Assembly (NCBI RefSeq): GCF_008107725.1
Contig: NZ_VIRN01000064.1
Span: 1,426,001-1,490,000, forward strand
Source: Marinobacter sp. BW6
GTDB lineage: Bacteria; Pseudomonadota; Gammaproteobacteria; Pseudomonadales; Oleiphilaceae
Length of the DNA stretch: 64,000 nucleotides
Direction of reading: 5' to 3'
Shown: in pieces, positions 50,834-60,842 of the stretch
Numbering within the stretch: the first letter of the stretch is position 1
Layout: each line of letters opens with the position of its first letter
Notes under the pieces: model-generated
What the model saw: only the letters and a program-made list of their open reading frames with translations
Databases searched by the model: none
Told to the model about the DNA's origin: nothing
Translations under genes and position numbers: made by a program

Positions 50834-52132
50834 TTGTTTGAACGTCCTGATGTCGGTGAGCGCGCGGTACTCGTCCACATCGATTTTACTGCCCACGATG
50901 GCACCGAAGACCCCGGTGAATTCCGGGAGCTTGTAACCTCTGCTGGCGTCGAGCCTGTTGTTACCGTTACCGGGTCCCGAAAGCAGCCCAGTCCGAGGTT
51001 TTTCGTCGGAGAGGGCAAGCTGGAAGAGATTCGTGACGCGGTAGCTGCGAACGATGCCGATGTCGTGCTGTTCAATCATGCCCTGAGCCCACGCCAGGAG
51101 CGAAACATTGAGCATGAACTCAAGTGCCGCGTGCTTGACCGTACCGGCGTGATCCTCGATATTTTCGCTCAGCGGGCTCGTACCCACGAAGGCAAGCTTC
51201 AGGTAGAGCTGGCCCAGCTCGAACATATGTCCACGCGTCTGGTTCGGGGGTGGACGCACCTTGAGCGTCAGAAAGGTGGTATCGGCCTTCGTGGGCCGGG
51301 TGAAACCCAGCTGGAAACGGACCGCCGTCTCTTGCGGGAGCGCATCAAGTCCATCCACAAGCGTCTGGAAAAGGTACGTCGCCAGCGGAATCAGGGGCGA
51401 AGAGCCCGTCAGAGAGCGGACATCCCCACGGTATCGTTGGTTGGTTACACCAACGCCGGTAAATCGACATTATTCAACCGTATTACTACTTCGTCCGTAT
51501 ATGCTGCAGACCAGCTGTTCGCTACGCTGGATCCGACACTGCGAAGGCTGGAACTTCCGGATATCGGGCCGGTCGTAATGGCGGACACTGTAGGCTTCAT
51601 CAGGCACCTGCCGCACAAACTGGTTGAAGCCTTCAGGGCCACCCTGGAAGAAACCACGCAGGCGACACTGCTGCTGCATATCATCGACAGCCATGATCAT
51701 CGTCGTGACGAGAATATTGAACAGGTTGAAGAGGTTCTGGCCGAGATTGGGGCAGATGAGATTCCCATGCTGCAGGTGTTCAACAAGATTGATCTGCTGG
51801 AAAACTTCACCCCTCGAGTCGAACGCAATGAAGAAGGCATTCCGGTGCGGGCCTGGGTCTCTGCGGTAACCGGCGAAGGACTGGATGGGCTTTTCGACGC
51901 CATCGTTGAAAGGGTGGCCGAAGATGTCGTTCACCACTTTGTCTTGCTCGGTCCTGAAGATGGCAAGTTACGCGCGCTGTTACACGAAGCAGGGTCAGTG
52001 CTGAGTGAGGATCACCGGGATACCGGCGACACGGTTGTGGAGGTGCGATTGCAGAATCGGGACTGGCAACAACTGCTGAGCCGGGCCGGAGTAAACGAAA
52101 AATCAGTCAGGCTGGACGTTGGGCGGGCCTGA
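50834..52132 (+). CDS. hflX: Ribosome-splitting GTPase HflX
   Basis: A 432-residue GTPase that rescues stalled or heat-damaged ribosomes. The N-terminal HflX domain has FFVGEGKLEEIRDAV and FNHALSPRQERN. The GTPase part has GYTNAGKSTLFN (G1), DTVGFIRHLP (G3) and NKID (G4). The start is TTG 50834 (leading to FERPDVGERAVLVHID), the family-typical N-terminus, with GGAG upstream; no in-frame ATG fits. Confidence 0.94.
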   Translation: MFERPDVGERAVLVHIDFTAHDGTEDPGEFRELVTSAGVEPVVTVTGSRKQPSPRFFVGEGKLEEIRDAVAANDADVVLFNHALSPRQERNIEHELKCRVLDRTGVILDIFAQRARTHEGKLQVELAQLEHMSTRLVRGWTHLERQKGGIGLRGPGETQLETDRRLLRERIKSIHKRLEKVRRQRNQGRRARQRADIPTVSLVGYTNAGKSTLFNRITTSSVYAADQLFATLDPTLRRLELPDIGPVVMADTVGFIRHLPHKLVEAFRATLEETTQATLLLHIIDSHDHRRDENIEQVEEVLAEIGADEIPMLQVFNKIDLLENFTPRVERNEEGIPVRAWVSAVTGEGLDGLFDAIVERVAEDVVHHFVLLGPEDGKLRALLHEAGSVLSEDHRDTGDTVVEVRLQNRDWQQLLSRAGVNEKSVRLDVGRA

Positions 52133-52215
52133 AACCGCGCAGGCTATTGCCGGGGCGGAGATAAATCCCTAGTATTTGCAGCCATTCTATTTATAAGTCA
52201 GTAACGGAGAGCACT

Positions 52216-53403
52216 ATGGCCTGGAACGAACCGGGTGGAAACCGTAACGACAATGACCCCTGGGGAACCGGTGGTGGTCGACGCGGCAATGATCAAGGGC
52301 CGCCAGACCTCGATGAGGCGCTGAAAAAGGGTCTCGACAAGCTCAACAAGATGCTGGGCGGGAAAGGTGGTAAGTCCGGCGGAAGCGGTGGCAGTAGCGG
52401 CGGAAGCGCTGGCGGCTTCGGGGCGATCCTCGCGCTGGCAGCCATTCTGGTGGTTGGCTACGTCATCTTCCAGTCTTTCTATACTGTAGACGAACAGGAG
52501 CGGGCGGTTGTTCTTCGATTTGGTGAATACCACCAGACCGAGAATCCTGGCTTGAGATTCAAGGTGCCGCTGATTGACAGTGTTACCAAGGTTCGTGTCA
52601 CTAACGTGCGCACGGCTGAATCCAGTGGCCAGATGCTGACCCAGGATGAAAACCTGGTGACAGTGGACCTTCAGGTTCAGTATCGCGTAGGCGACGCTGA
52701 AGCCTACGTTCTGAACGTTCGCGACTCGAACCAGGCACTGGCGTTCGCTACCGACAGCGCCATTCGTCATGAGGTGGGCAGCTCGACGCTCGACGACGTG
52801 CTGACCGAAGGCCGTGCGGAACTGGCCGTTCGTGTAGAGCAAAGGCTTCAGGCGTTCCTGAAAGACTATGGCACCGGTCTGGAGCTTGTTCGCGTGAACG
52901 TTGAAAGTACCCAGCCTCCAGCCCCGGTCCAGGATGCCTTCCGTGAAGTGCAGCGTGCCCGCGAGGACGAGCAACGGGTCAAGGAAGAAGCGGAAACCTA
53001 CCGGAACAAGGTTGTACCCGAGGCTCGCGGTCAGGCCCAGCGGATGATCGAAGAGGCCAATGCCTACAAGCAGGAAGTTATCGAACGCGCCCGCGGTGAA
53101 ACCGCCCGTTTCCTTGAGTTGCTGGCAGTCTATGAGATGGCGCCAACAGTCACTCGCGAACGCTTGTATTTGCAGACGGTCGAGACAGTGCTGGCCAACA
53201 GCAGCAAGATCCTGGTGGACACAGAAAGCAGCGGCAACATGATGTATCTGCCGCTTGATCGCCTGACCCAGGGCTCCTTGCCCCGCACCGGTGGCTCTTC
53301 TTCCGGCAGCAGCCAGGGCAATGTGGACATACAGACCCTGACTGATCAGGTTCTTCAGGAACTGCGAAGCAGGCAGGATACTACCGTTCGGAGGAGCAGA
53401 TAA
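52216..53403 (+). CDS. hflK: FtsH regulator HflK
   Basis: A 395-residue inner-membrane SPFH protein that with HflC encloses the FtsH protease. The N-terminal ~65 residues are glycine/serine-rich, a membrane helix lies at about residues 70-88, and the SPFH/band 7 domain follows (DEQERAVVLRFGEY). A coiled coil rich in Glu and Ala spans about residues 240-310. GGAGAG precedes the ATG, and hflC begins 2 bp after the stop. Confidence 0.95.
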   Translation: MAWNEPGGNRNDNDPWGTGGGRRGNDQGPPDLDEALKKGLDKLNKMLGGKGGKSGGSGGSSGGSAGGFGAILALAAILVVGYVIFQSFYTVDEQERAVVLRFGEYHQTENPGLRFKVPLIDSVTKVRVTNVRTAESSGQMLTQDENLVTVDLQVQYRVGDAEAYVLNVRDSNQALAFATDSAIRHEVGSSTLDDVLTEGRAELAVRVEQRLQAFLKDYGTGLELVRVNVESTQPPAPVQDAFREVQRAREDEQRVKEEAETYRNKVVPEARGQAQRMIEEANAYKQEVIERARGETARFLELLAVYEMAPTVTRERLYLQTVETVLANSSKILVDTESSGNMMYLPLDRLTQGSLPRTGGSSSGSSQGNVDIQTLTDQVLQELRSRQDTTVRRSR

Positions 53404-53405
53404 TT

Positions 53406-54281
53406 ATGGGACCTAAAGGTGTAGTGGGCCTTGCAGGCGCCCTTATCGTTGTCCTGCTGGTACTGTCCAGCGTGTACATCATTCCGGAAACCCATCGGGG
53501 CGTTCTGCTCCGGTTTGGTGAGCTGGTTGAGACCGACATCCAGGCGGGTATTCATTTCAAGGTTCCGGTCATCGACCAGGTCCGCGAATTCGATATCCGG
53601 GTTCTGACCATGGATCTGCCATCCCGGCAATACCTGACCGTGGAGAAGAAGCCGCTGGATGTGGATTCGTACATTGCCTGGAAAATCCGGGATGTGGATC
53701 AGTTCTACCGGGCAACGGGCGGTGACGAGTTCCGTGCCCAGTCTCTGCTTGCCTCCCGTGTGGATAACGGCCTGCGTGACGAGTTTGGTATTCGGACCAT
53801 GGTTGAAGTGGTTTCCGGCCAGCGTGATGAACTAATGCACACCCTTCGGGATCGGGTAAACCAGACGGCCCAGAATGAATTCGGCATCGAAGTCCTGGAC
53901 ATCCGGGTCAAAGCGATCGAATTTCCGGGGCAGGTCAGTGAAAACGTTTATCGCCGGATGGCTACCGAACGGGAAAAGCTTGCCCAGGAATTCCGTTCCC
54001 GGGGTCGTGAGCTGGCCGAGGGTATTCGTGCCGACGCAGACCGCCAGAGAACCGTTGTTCTTGCCGAAGCTTTCGCCCAGTCAGAAGAAACCCGGGGTGA
54101 GGGTGACGGTGAAGCAGCCAGAATCTACGCCGATGCCTACGGTTCAGATCCCGAGTTCTACAGCTTCTATCGGAGTCTTGAGGCTTATCGCAACACCTTC
54201 ATGAGCAAGGATGACATCATGGTGATCGATTCCGAGAGCGCGTTCATGAAATTCCTGAACGACCCGCAGGGTGCCCGTTAA
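53406..54281 (+). CDS. hflC: FtsH regulator HflC
   Basis: A 291-residue SPFH partner of HflK. An N-terminal membrane anchor (about residues 5-25) is followed by the band 7 domain (PETHRGVLLRFGELVE) and the helical region RRMATEREKLAQEFRSRGRE. It lies 2 bp after hflK and before a strong terminator. No DUF2065 gene follows it, unlike in Pseudomonas, where one separates hflC from hisZ. Confidence 0.95.
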   Translation: MGPKGVVGLAGALIVVLLVLSSVYIIPETHRGVLLRFGELVETDIQAGIHFKVPVIDQVREFDIRVLTMDLPSRQYLTVEKKPLDVDSYIAWKIRDVDQFYRATGGDEFRAQSLLASRVDNGLRDEFGIRTMVEVVSGQRDELMHTLRDRVNQTAQNEFGIEVLDIRVKAIEFPGQVSENVYRRMATEREKLAQEFRSRGRELAEGIRADADRQRTVVLAEAFAQSEETRGEGDGEAARIYADAYGSDPEFYSFYRSLEAYRNTFMSKDDIMVIDSESAFMKFLNDPQGAR

Positions 54282-54299
54282 CCCTGCAGGTTGAGACCA

Positions 54300-54332
54300 A
54301 AAACCGGAATACCTCAGTATTCCGGTTTTTTT
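54300..54332 (+). terminator. Rho-independent terminator after hflC
   Basis: ACCGGAATAC (54303-54312) pairs perfectly with GTATTCCGGT (54317-54326) around CTCA, with flanking A and T runs and a run of seven Ts at 54326-54332. It closes the hfl unit before hisZ. Confidence 0.92.
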
Positions 54333-54456
54333 GTGCCCGCCAACCGTGTAAAATTCTGCCGGTTTTGTGTCGGGCTTTTAGCCGAGTGCCGCCTTAAATC
54401 CTGTGTGATCCCCCAGCCGACTGTGCCGGAGCGGATATAACGGAAATCGGAATCTC

Positions 54457-55638
54457 ATGACAGTATCTGATCGCTGGTTACTGCCAGACGGGGTAGAGGA
54501 TATTCTGCCGCCACTGGCCGGACGGATCGAATCCCTGCGTCGGGATGTAATGGATACCTGCCAGCGCTGGGGTTATCAGCTGGTAATCCCACCGCTCATT
54601 GAATATCTCGAATCCCTGTTTACCGGAACCGGGCATGATCTGGAATTGCAGACCTTCAAGCTGACCGATCAGTTGACCGGGCGGATGATGGGTGTTCGCG
54701 CCGACATGACCCCGCAGGCTGCACGCATTGATGCTCATACCCTGGGCCAGGAGGGGATCACTCGCCTGTGCTATGCCGGGCACGTACTTCATACCCGTCC
54801 AAGGCATATGCTGACAGGTCGCACCCCCATTCAGGCCGGCTGCGAACTGTTTGGCAGTGGCTCGGAAGCGGCGGATATGGAAGTGATCAGCCTGATGCTG
54901 GAAACCCTTCGGGTGGCGGGTTTACCCCGTATCCATCTGGACCTGGCCCATGTGGCCATCTATGAAAGCCTGATTGGCGAAGCGGATTTTGATCGGGATA
55001 CTGAGAACGCGATTTTTGACGCCATGGCCCGTAAATCGGTGCCTGAGCTTGATCAACTGCTCGGTCAGTGCCCGTCAGGCTCAGCTGGTGCCCGCCTGCG
55101 GGAGCTGGGCCGGGTCAGTGGTGGTCCGGAAGCTCTGAGTGAAGCCCGCCGGATCCTGCAAGGTGCGTCTGACAACCTGGACGCGGCGCTCGACCAGCTT
55201 GGACGGGTGTCCGACATGTTGGGCCGGGATTATCCGGACATCAGCTTCGGATTCGATTTCTGTGAGCTTCGTGGCTACAACTATCACACCGGGCTGGTAT
55301 TTGCGGCCTATGTTCCGGGCCATGGGGATTCCGTTGCCAAAGGTGGTCGTTACGATGCCATCGGCAGTGATTTTGGCCGGGCTCGCCCGGCGACGGGGTT
55401 CAGTCTCGATATACGATCACTCGTCTCCCTTGGCGAACGGGTGACACGCAGTGCCGGCGCTGTCTGGGCGCCGGCGGATGACGACCCCGCCCTCGAAGGT
55501 GTGATCTCCGGTCTGAGAATGACAGAAACCGTTGTCCGGGCCTTGCCCGAAGATGAGGGCGTTAATCCGGCCGTCAGAGGCTGTGACCGGGAGCTGGTTA
55601 AACAGAATGGCCAATGGGTCGTGCAGAAGCTGGGCTGA
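54457..55638 (+). CDS. hisZ: ATP phosphoribosyltransferase regulatory subunit
   Basis: A 393-residue HisRS-like protein without the anticodon domain, the regulatory partner of short-form HisG. Class II signatures: MTPQAARIDAH (motif 2 region) and KGGRYDAIGSDFGRARPATGFSLD, shown in parts as KGGRYDAIG and PATGFSLD. It begins with LPDGVEDILPP, typical of HisZ. It precedes purA by 83 bp. Confidence 0.93.
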   Translation: MTVSDRWLLPDGVEDILPPLAGRIESLRRDVMDTCQRWGYQLVIPPLIEYLESLFTGTGHDLELQTFKLTDQLTGRMMGVRADMTPQAARIDAHTLGQEGITRLCYAGHVLHTRPRHMLTGRTPIQAGCELFGSGSEAADMEVISLMLETLRVAGLPRIHLDLAHVAIYESLIGEADFDRDTENAIFDAMARKSVPELDQLLGQCPSGSAGARLRELGRVSGGPEALSEARRILQGASDNLDAALDQLGRVSDMLGRDYPDISFGFDFCELRGYNYHTGLVFAAYVPGHGDSVAKGGRYDAIGSDFGRARPATGFSLDIRSLVSLGERVTRSAGAVWAPADDDPALEGVISGLRMTETVVRALPEDEGVNPAVRGCDRELVKQNGQWVVQKLG

Positions 55639-55712
55639 CGCCCCAGGGGCTTCGGTGAATTCATTTACAGGTAAACTTGCGAAACGCCTGTCCTTCGGGG
55701 CAGCCGCATTGA

Positions 55713-57017
<1,305 letters not shown>

Positions 57018-57034
57018 TCGCTGACGGATGAAAG

Positions 57035-57067
57035 AAACCGCCCTGCCGAAAGGCACGGCGGTTTTTT
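57035..57067. terminator. Bidirectional terminator between purA and cmoB
   Basis: AAACCGCC (57035-57042) pairs with GGCGGTTT (57057-57064), and inside it TGCC pairs with GGCA around a GAAA tetraloop. A T-run follows on the plus strand; A residues on the other side give a short T-run for the minus strand. Confidence 0.88.
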
Positions 57068-57072
57068 CGTGT

Positions 57073-58071
57073 TCAGGGTTTCTCGGCAATCACGGTGGCC
57101 CGAAGCGGCGCCGGGTACCCCTCCACGGTTTTTGCCGGATCGTCGGGATCCAGAAAATCCTGCAGGGAATTAAAGCGCATCCAGTCAGTGCTGCGCTGTT
57201 CCTCGGTAGTGGTGGCGGTCACATCCACCACCCGGGCATTCCGGAAGCCGGTGCGGTCCAGCCAGCGCAGCAATGTGTCACAGGTGGGCAGGAACCAGAC
57301 ATTGCGCATCTGACCGTAGCGATCCTCAGGCATCAGGCTGAAGCCTTCAGGCCCCTCAACCACGAGCGTTTCCAGCACCAGCTCGCCACCCCGGCGAAGT
57401 GTTCCCTTGAGTTCCAGCAGATGATCCAGCGGCGAGCGCCGATGGTAAAGGACACCCATGGAAAAGGTAGTGTCGAAGGTTTCAAGATCTGTAGGAAGAT
57501 CTTCCATCCGAATTGGCAGCAGGTCTACGGGGACATCGCCGAGGTAGTCCCTGACGCTGAAGAACTGGAACATGAACAGGAGCCCGGGGTCGATGCCGAT
57601 CACCCGGCTGGCACCTTCCCCCAGCATTCGCCAGCAGTGGTATCCAGAGCCACAGCCGACATCCAGTATCCGGCGACCGGAAAGCTCTGAAAGATAGGGA
57701 GATACCCGGTCCCACTTCCAGTCAGAGTGCCACTCAGTATCGATGTATGTGCCAAAAAAATCGAAGGGTCCCTTGCGCCAGGGCATCAGGCCGCGCAACC
57801 CGAGCTCCAGCTGTTCCTGTTGCGGCGCGCTCAGGGGCTGCGGCGAGGTCAGGGTAACGGCGGAGCTGCCCAGCTGCGCCTCTACGTTCTCAAGGTAGGG
57901 CAGGCTCTCCAGGGCGGCCTGCCAGCGATCCAGATCCCCATGGGGGCGGTCTTCAAAGCGGTGGATCAGTTGCTGACGTAGCAAATCAGACCAGTGATCC
58001 AGTCCGTCTTCCGAGAGTGTATTGATGATTGGCCCGAAACGGGCTTTCCAGTCAAAATCTGCCATGGTCAT
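57073..58071 (-). CDS. cmoB: tRNA U34 carboxymethyltransferase CmoB
   Basis: A 332-residue SAM-fold enzyme that uses carboxy-SAM to turn ho5U34 into cmo5U34 in tRNA. Motifs include DVGCGSGYHCWRMLGEGA, LPIRMEDLP and FSMGVLYHRRSPLDHL. The start chosen is ATG 58071 (MTMADFDW), overlapping the cmoA stop by 4 bp (ATGA). The longer frame from 58131 was rejected. It works directly with CmoA, which makes carboxy-SAM. Confidence 0.92.
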   Translation of the reverse strand: MTMADFDWKARFGPIINTLSEDGLDHWSDLLRQQLIHRFEDRPHGDLDRWQAALESLPYLENVEAQLGSSAVTLTSPQPLSAPQQEQLELGLRGLMPWRKGPFDFFGTYIDTEWHSDWKWDRVSPYLSELSGRRILDVGCGSGYHCWRMLGEGASRVIGIDPGLLFMFQFFSVRDYLGDVPVDLLPIRMEDLPTDLETFDTTFSMGVLYHRRSPLDHLLELKGTLRRGGELVLETLVVEGPEGFSLMPEDRYGQMRNVWFLPTCDTLLRWLDRTGFRNARVVDVTATTTEEQRSTDWMRFNSLQDFLDPDDPAKTVEGYPAPLRATVIAEKP

Positions 58072-58844
58072 TCGGTGGTTTCGTTGGCCTTGATGGCGAG
58101 CATGGAAACAAAGTTGAAGCACTGGTACCACACCACCACATCATTGAAGCCCGCGGCCAGAAGTCGCGCCTTGTGGGCCGCCAGTGTTTCAGGGATGAGC
58201 ACTTGCTCGATGGCCGTGCGTTTCTGGCTGATTTCAAGATCCGAATAGCCGTTGGCACGTTTGAATTCGTGATGCAATCGGGTCTGAATGGCCTGCTGGG
58301 CTTCGGACTCGAAGCGGATTTTCTCTGACAGGATCAGGACGCCGCCGGGGAGAGTGGCTTCTGCAATTCGTTCGAGCAGGCTGGCCCGGTTTTCCGGATC
58401 GACAAACTGCAAGGTGAAATTCAGAGTGGTTACCGAGGCGTTGCTGAGTTCGGTGTCCAGAATATCTTCGCATCTGAGAGTGACGGGGAGGGGGCTGTCG
58501 TCCAGGGCAATGTAATGCTCGCAGCGTTCGATCATAGCGCTGGAGTTGTCCACGCCAAAGAGTCTGCAATCTGCATGGGGTAGGCCGTGGCGCATGGCCA
58601 GAGTTGACGCGCCCAGGGAGCAACCAAGGTCATAACAGTGAGAGGCTGGTTGCGCGTATTGTTCGGTAATAACCTCGATCATCGGAATGATGGTGGTGTA
58701 GCCAGGCACCGAACGGCGAATCATGTCCGGGAACACCCTGGCCACCGAGGCGTCGAATCGAAAATCCTCCGGCCGGCGCTCTGTGGCAAACAGCCTGTCC
58801 GTAACCTGCTCGGGGGCCTCCGACGGCTTTCGGGATTTAACCAT
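58068..58844 (-). CDS. cmoA: Carboxy-SAM synthase CmoA
   Basis: A 258-residue enzyme that makes carboxy-S-adenosylmethionine from SAM and prephenate. Family motifs: FRFDASVARVFPDMI, SVPGYTTIIPMI, YDLGCSLGASTLAM and LNFTLQFVDPENR. The start is ATG 58844 (MVKSRKPSEAP), which overlaps the end of the preceding gene by 8 bp; the longer frame to 59000 was rejected. It overlaps cmoB by 4 bp. Confidence 0.94.
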   Translation of the reverse strand: MVKSRKPSEAPEQVTDRLFATERRPEDFRFDASVARVFPDMIRRSVPGYTTIIPMIEVITEQYAQPASHCYDLGCSLGASTLAMRHGLPHADCRLFGVDNSSAMIERCEHYIALDDSPLPVTLRCEDILDTELSNASVTTLNFTLQFVDPENRASLLERIAEATLPGGVLILSEKIRFESEAQQAIQTRLHHEFKRANGYSDLEISQKRTAIEQVLIPETLAAHKARLLAAGFNDVVVWYQCFNFVSMLAIKANETTE

Positions 58845-59205
58845 TGGAGTCTGGTGCCTCAGGAGAGGGTGGAACGGCAGGCCCTGTCGGTGACGGTCTG
58901 GAGCAGCGGACACCCCGGTTTTTATAGTCCACGAGGATTCCCCGGAATGATGGGTCGACATCGGCGGCGATCGCCAGATAACCGTTCTCGCAGACAGCAT
59001 GCAATTCCGAGGCCTTGGGTGACATTCGGAACGGATCGTCTTCGGTCACGTGAATGGCCTGGAAATCACCAACTGGCATGTGATCCTTATTGTCGCTGTG
59101 ACTGATCTTGCCACTTATTTCCAACGTGAGAACAGTGCCGATGATCGCGACCAGTGCGGTTACAATCAGGCTGCGAACAGTATAACGGGCCTCATTCTGG
59201 CTCAT
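58837..59205 (-). CDS. Small membrane-anchored protein of unknown function
   Basis: A 122-residue protein starting MSQNEARYTV, with one N-terminal membrane helix (about residues 12-32), a likely periplasmic domain holding two cysteines (VCENGYL and RCSRP), and a proline-rich tail. GAGGTAGG lies right before the ATG, and the stop overlaps cmoA by 8 bp, so it is a real, translationally coupled gene. I do not recognise a family. Confidence 0.7.
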   Translation of the reverse strand: MSQNEARYTVRSLIVTALVAIIGTVLTLEISGKISHSDNKDHMPVGDFQAIHVTEDDPFRMSPKASELHAVCENGYLAIAADVDPSFRGILVDYKNRGVRCSRPSPTGPAVPPSPEAPDSNG

Positions 59206-59239
59206 GCCTACCTCGAATCAAACGAATTTAAAGTATTGC

Positions 59240-60256
59240 TCAGTACTGCCCCGGCACCGTGATAGCAGGAGACTGCAGGGCTGATAACTGCTCCCGGAGC
59301 GAGAGAATCTGGTCTGACCAGAATCTTGGTTGTGCAAACCAGGGGAAAAAGCGCGGAAAGGCAGGGTCATCCCAGCGTTTGGCCAGCCAGGCGCAATGCG
59401 CAATCTGCCGGTAGCAGCGTAGCGGCTCAATCAGGTGGCGTTCACGGCGATTGAAATCACGGAACATTTCGTAGCCTTCCAGCAGTTCTCCAAGCTGGGC
59501 GCCCCTTTCGACATCGTCGCCATTCAGTAGCAACCACATGTCCTGAATAGCGGGACCTGTGCGGCAATCGTCCAGATCCACAAACAGCATCTGTTCGTCC
59601 CGGCACAGAATATTACCGGCGTGGCAGTCGCCATGAAGTCGCAGGGTTTCCACCGGGCCGGCTTCATCTACCCGAGCGGCACAGAGTCTTCGCAGATCTG
59701 GAATCAGGCTGTCCCACGCGGGCCTGAGATCCGCCGGAATCCAGTCGCCCTGTAACAAAAGCCGGTTGCTGGCTTCGATGCCCTCTAGCAAATCCATGTC
59801 GGAGCGATGGGCAAAAGGTCTTCGGGCGCCAATGTTGTGGATCTGACCCAGCCACTGGCCCAGCCGATAAAGGGTATCGGTTACACTGGTGTCCGGCGCC
59901 TGACCGCCACGCTGTGGAAAAACCGCGAACAGGAATTCGCCATGGCGACCGAGGGTGTCGCCGGAAGCCAGTTGCATTGGGGCAACAACCGGAATGTCCG
60001 CCTGCAGAAGTTCCAGGGTGAACTCATGCTCCTCCCGGATTTCAGCTTCGCTCCATCGACCTGGCCGATAAAATTTGGTGATGACCGGGGCACCTTCGTC
60101 CAAACCCACCTGATAAACCCTGTTTTCATAGCTGTTCAGCGCGAACAGCCGGCCACTAACTGCAAACCCTGCCTCCTCCATCGCATCCAGAATGGTATCG
60201 GGCGTCAGGGAATCGTAGGGGTGGCTGGATGTCGCAAGTGATGGGTCAGGGGTCAT
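59240..60256 (-). CDS. srkA: Stress response kinase A
   Basis: A 338-residue SrkA/YihE serine/threonine kinase of the aminoglycoside phosphotransferase fold. Catalytic motifs are LRLHGDCHAGNIL and FVDLDD. The N-terminus has FALNSYENRVYQVG and ITKFYRPGRWS, typical of the family. In E. coli it protects against stress-induced death by opposing toxins. It lies 11 bp after an unknown membrane gene and 34 bp before another. Confidence 0.92.
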   Translation of the reverse strand: MTPDPSLATSSHPYDSLTPDTILDAMEEAGFAVSGRLFALNSYENRVYQVGLDEGAPVITKFYRPGRWSEAEIREEHEFTLELLQADIPVVAPMQLASGDTLGRHGEFLFAVFPQRGGQAPDTSVTDTLYRLGQWLGQIHNIGARRPFAHRSDMDLLEGIEASNRLLLQGDWIPADLRPAWDSLIPDLRRLCAARVDEAGPVETLRLHGDCHAGNILCRDEQMLFVDLDDCRTGPAIQDMWLLLNGDDVERGAQLGELLEGYEMFRDFNRRERHLIEPLRCYRQIAHCAWLAKRWDDPAFPRFFPWFAQPRFWSDQILSLREQLSALQSPAITVPGQY

Positions 60257-60267
60257 AAAGGGACGTT

Positions 60268-60693
60268 TCAGAGCCTTGTATCGTATTTGGATTTCATGGA
60301 TTGCAGATGGTACCAGTTTTCATCCAGCTCCCAGCGGATACGGCTGATGCCAGACGCCCCGAGAACCACGTCTCCGGCGCGGGCCTGAACCTGTGCAAGC
60401 TCGCGTTCTGCCCGCTGCCAGTCCCGATGGCTGTCCCCAAGATTACGCATACTCGGAAATACCGCGCTCAAGGCCTTCTGGGTAGATGTGGTGTGGGATC
60501 GCAGTGAACTCATAATGGCAGTGTCACCCTCCACCCTGAGGACCCGATGCTTGTAGGGATAGCTGGCAACCACATCGTCAGCTTTCAGTCGCTCATTCAG
60601 GCTGATTACCTCAAAACCACGCCAGCCGAGCCACCCGACAAACAGAGCGGCCACCACCATTACCAGAACAAACTGCTTCCTGTCAGACATCAT
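60268..60693 (-). CDS. Small membrane-anchored protein upstream of srkA
   Basis: A 141-residue protein starting MMSDRKQFVLV, with one N-terminal helix (about residues 8-26) and a helical, charged soluble part (WQRAERELAQVQARAG). GGAG lies 8 bp before the ATG at 60693; the ATG at 60690 is an alternative. It precedes srkA by 11 bp. No family is recognised. Confidence 0.65.
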   Translation of the reverse strand: MMSDRKQFVLVMVVAALFVGWLGWRGFEVISLNERLKADDVVASYPYKHRVLRVEGDTAIMSSLRSHTTSTQKALSAVFPSMRNLGDSHRDWQRAERELAQVQARAGDVVLGASGISRIRWELDENWYHLQSMKSKYDTRL

Positions 60694-60842
60694 AAGCCGG
60701 GCTCCATGCACTACTTTCCGGAAGCAAGTATAACCGGTATAGGCTCTTGAGTAATGTGTTCAGCCTTCCCGGGCCAGTTTTCGCAGGGATGCAAGGATGG
60801 GGTATGCTCAGTGGCTTGTCAGTAGAGCAGGGGCAAGCCTGA

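Noticed and set aside
54282-54456. A DUF2065 gene between hflC and hisZ as in Pseudomonas
   Set aside because: The 175-bp gap holds a terminator and no suitable frame.
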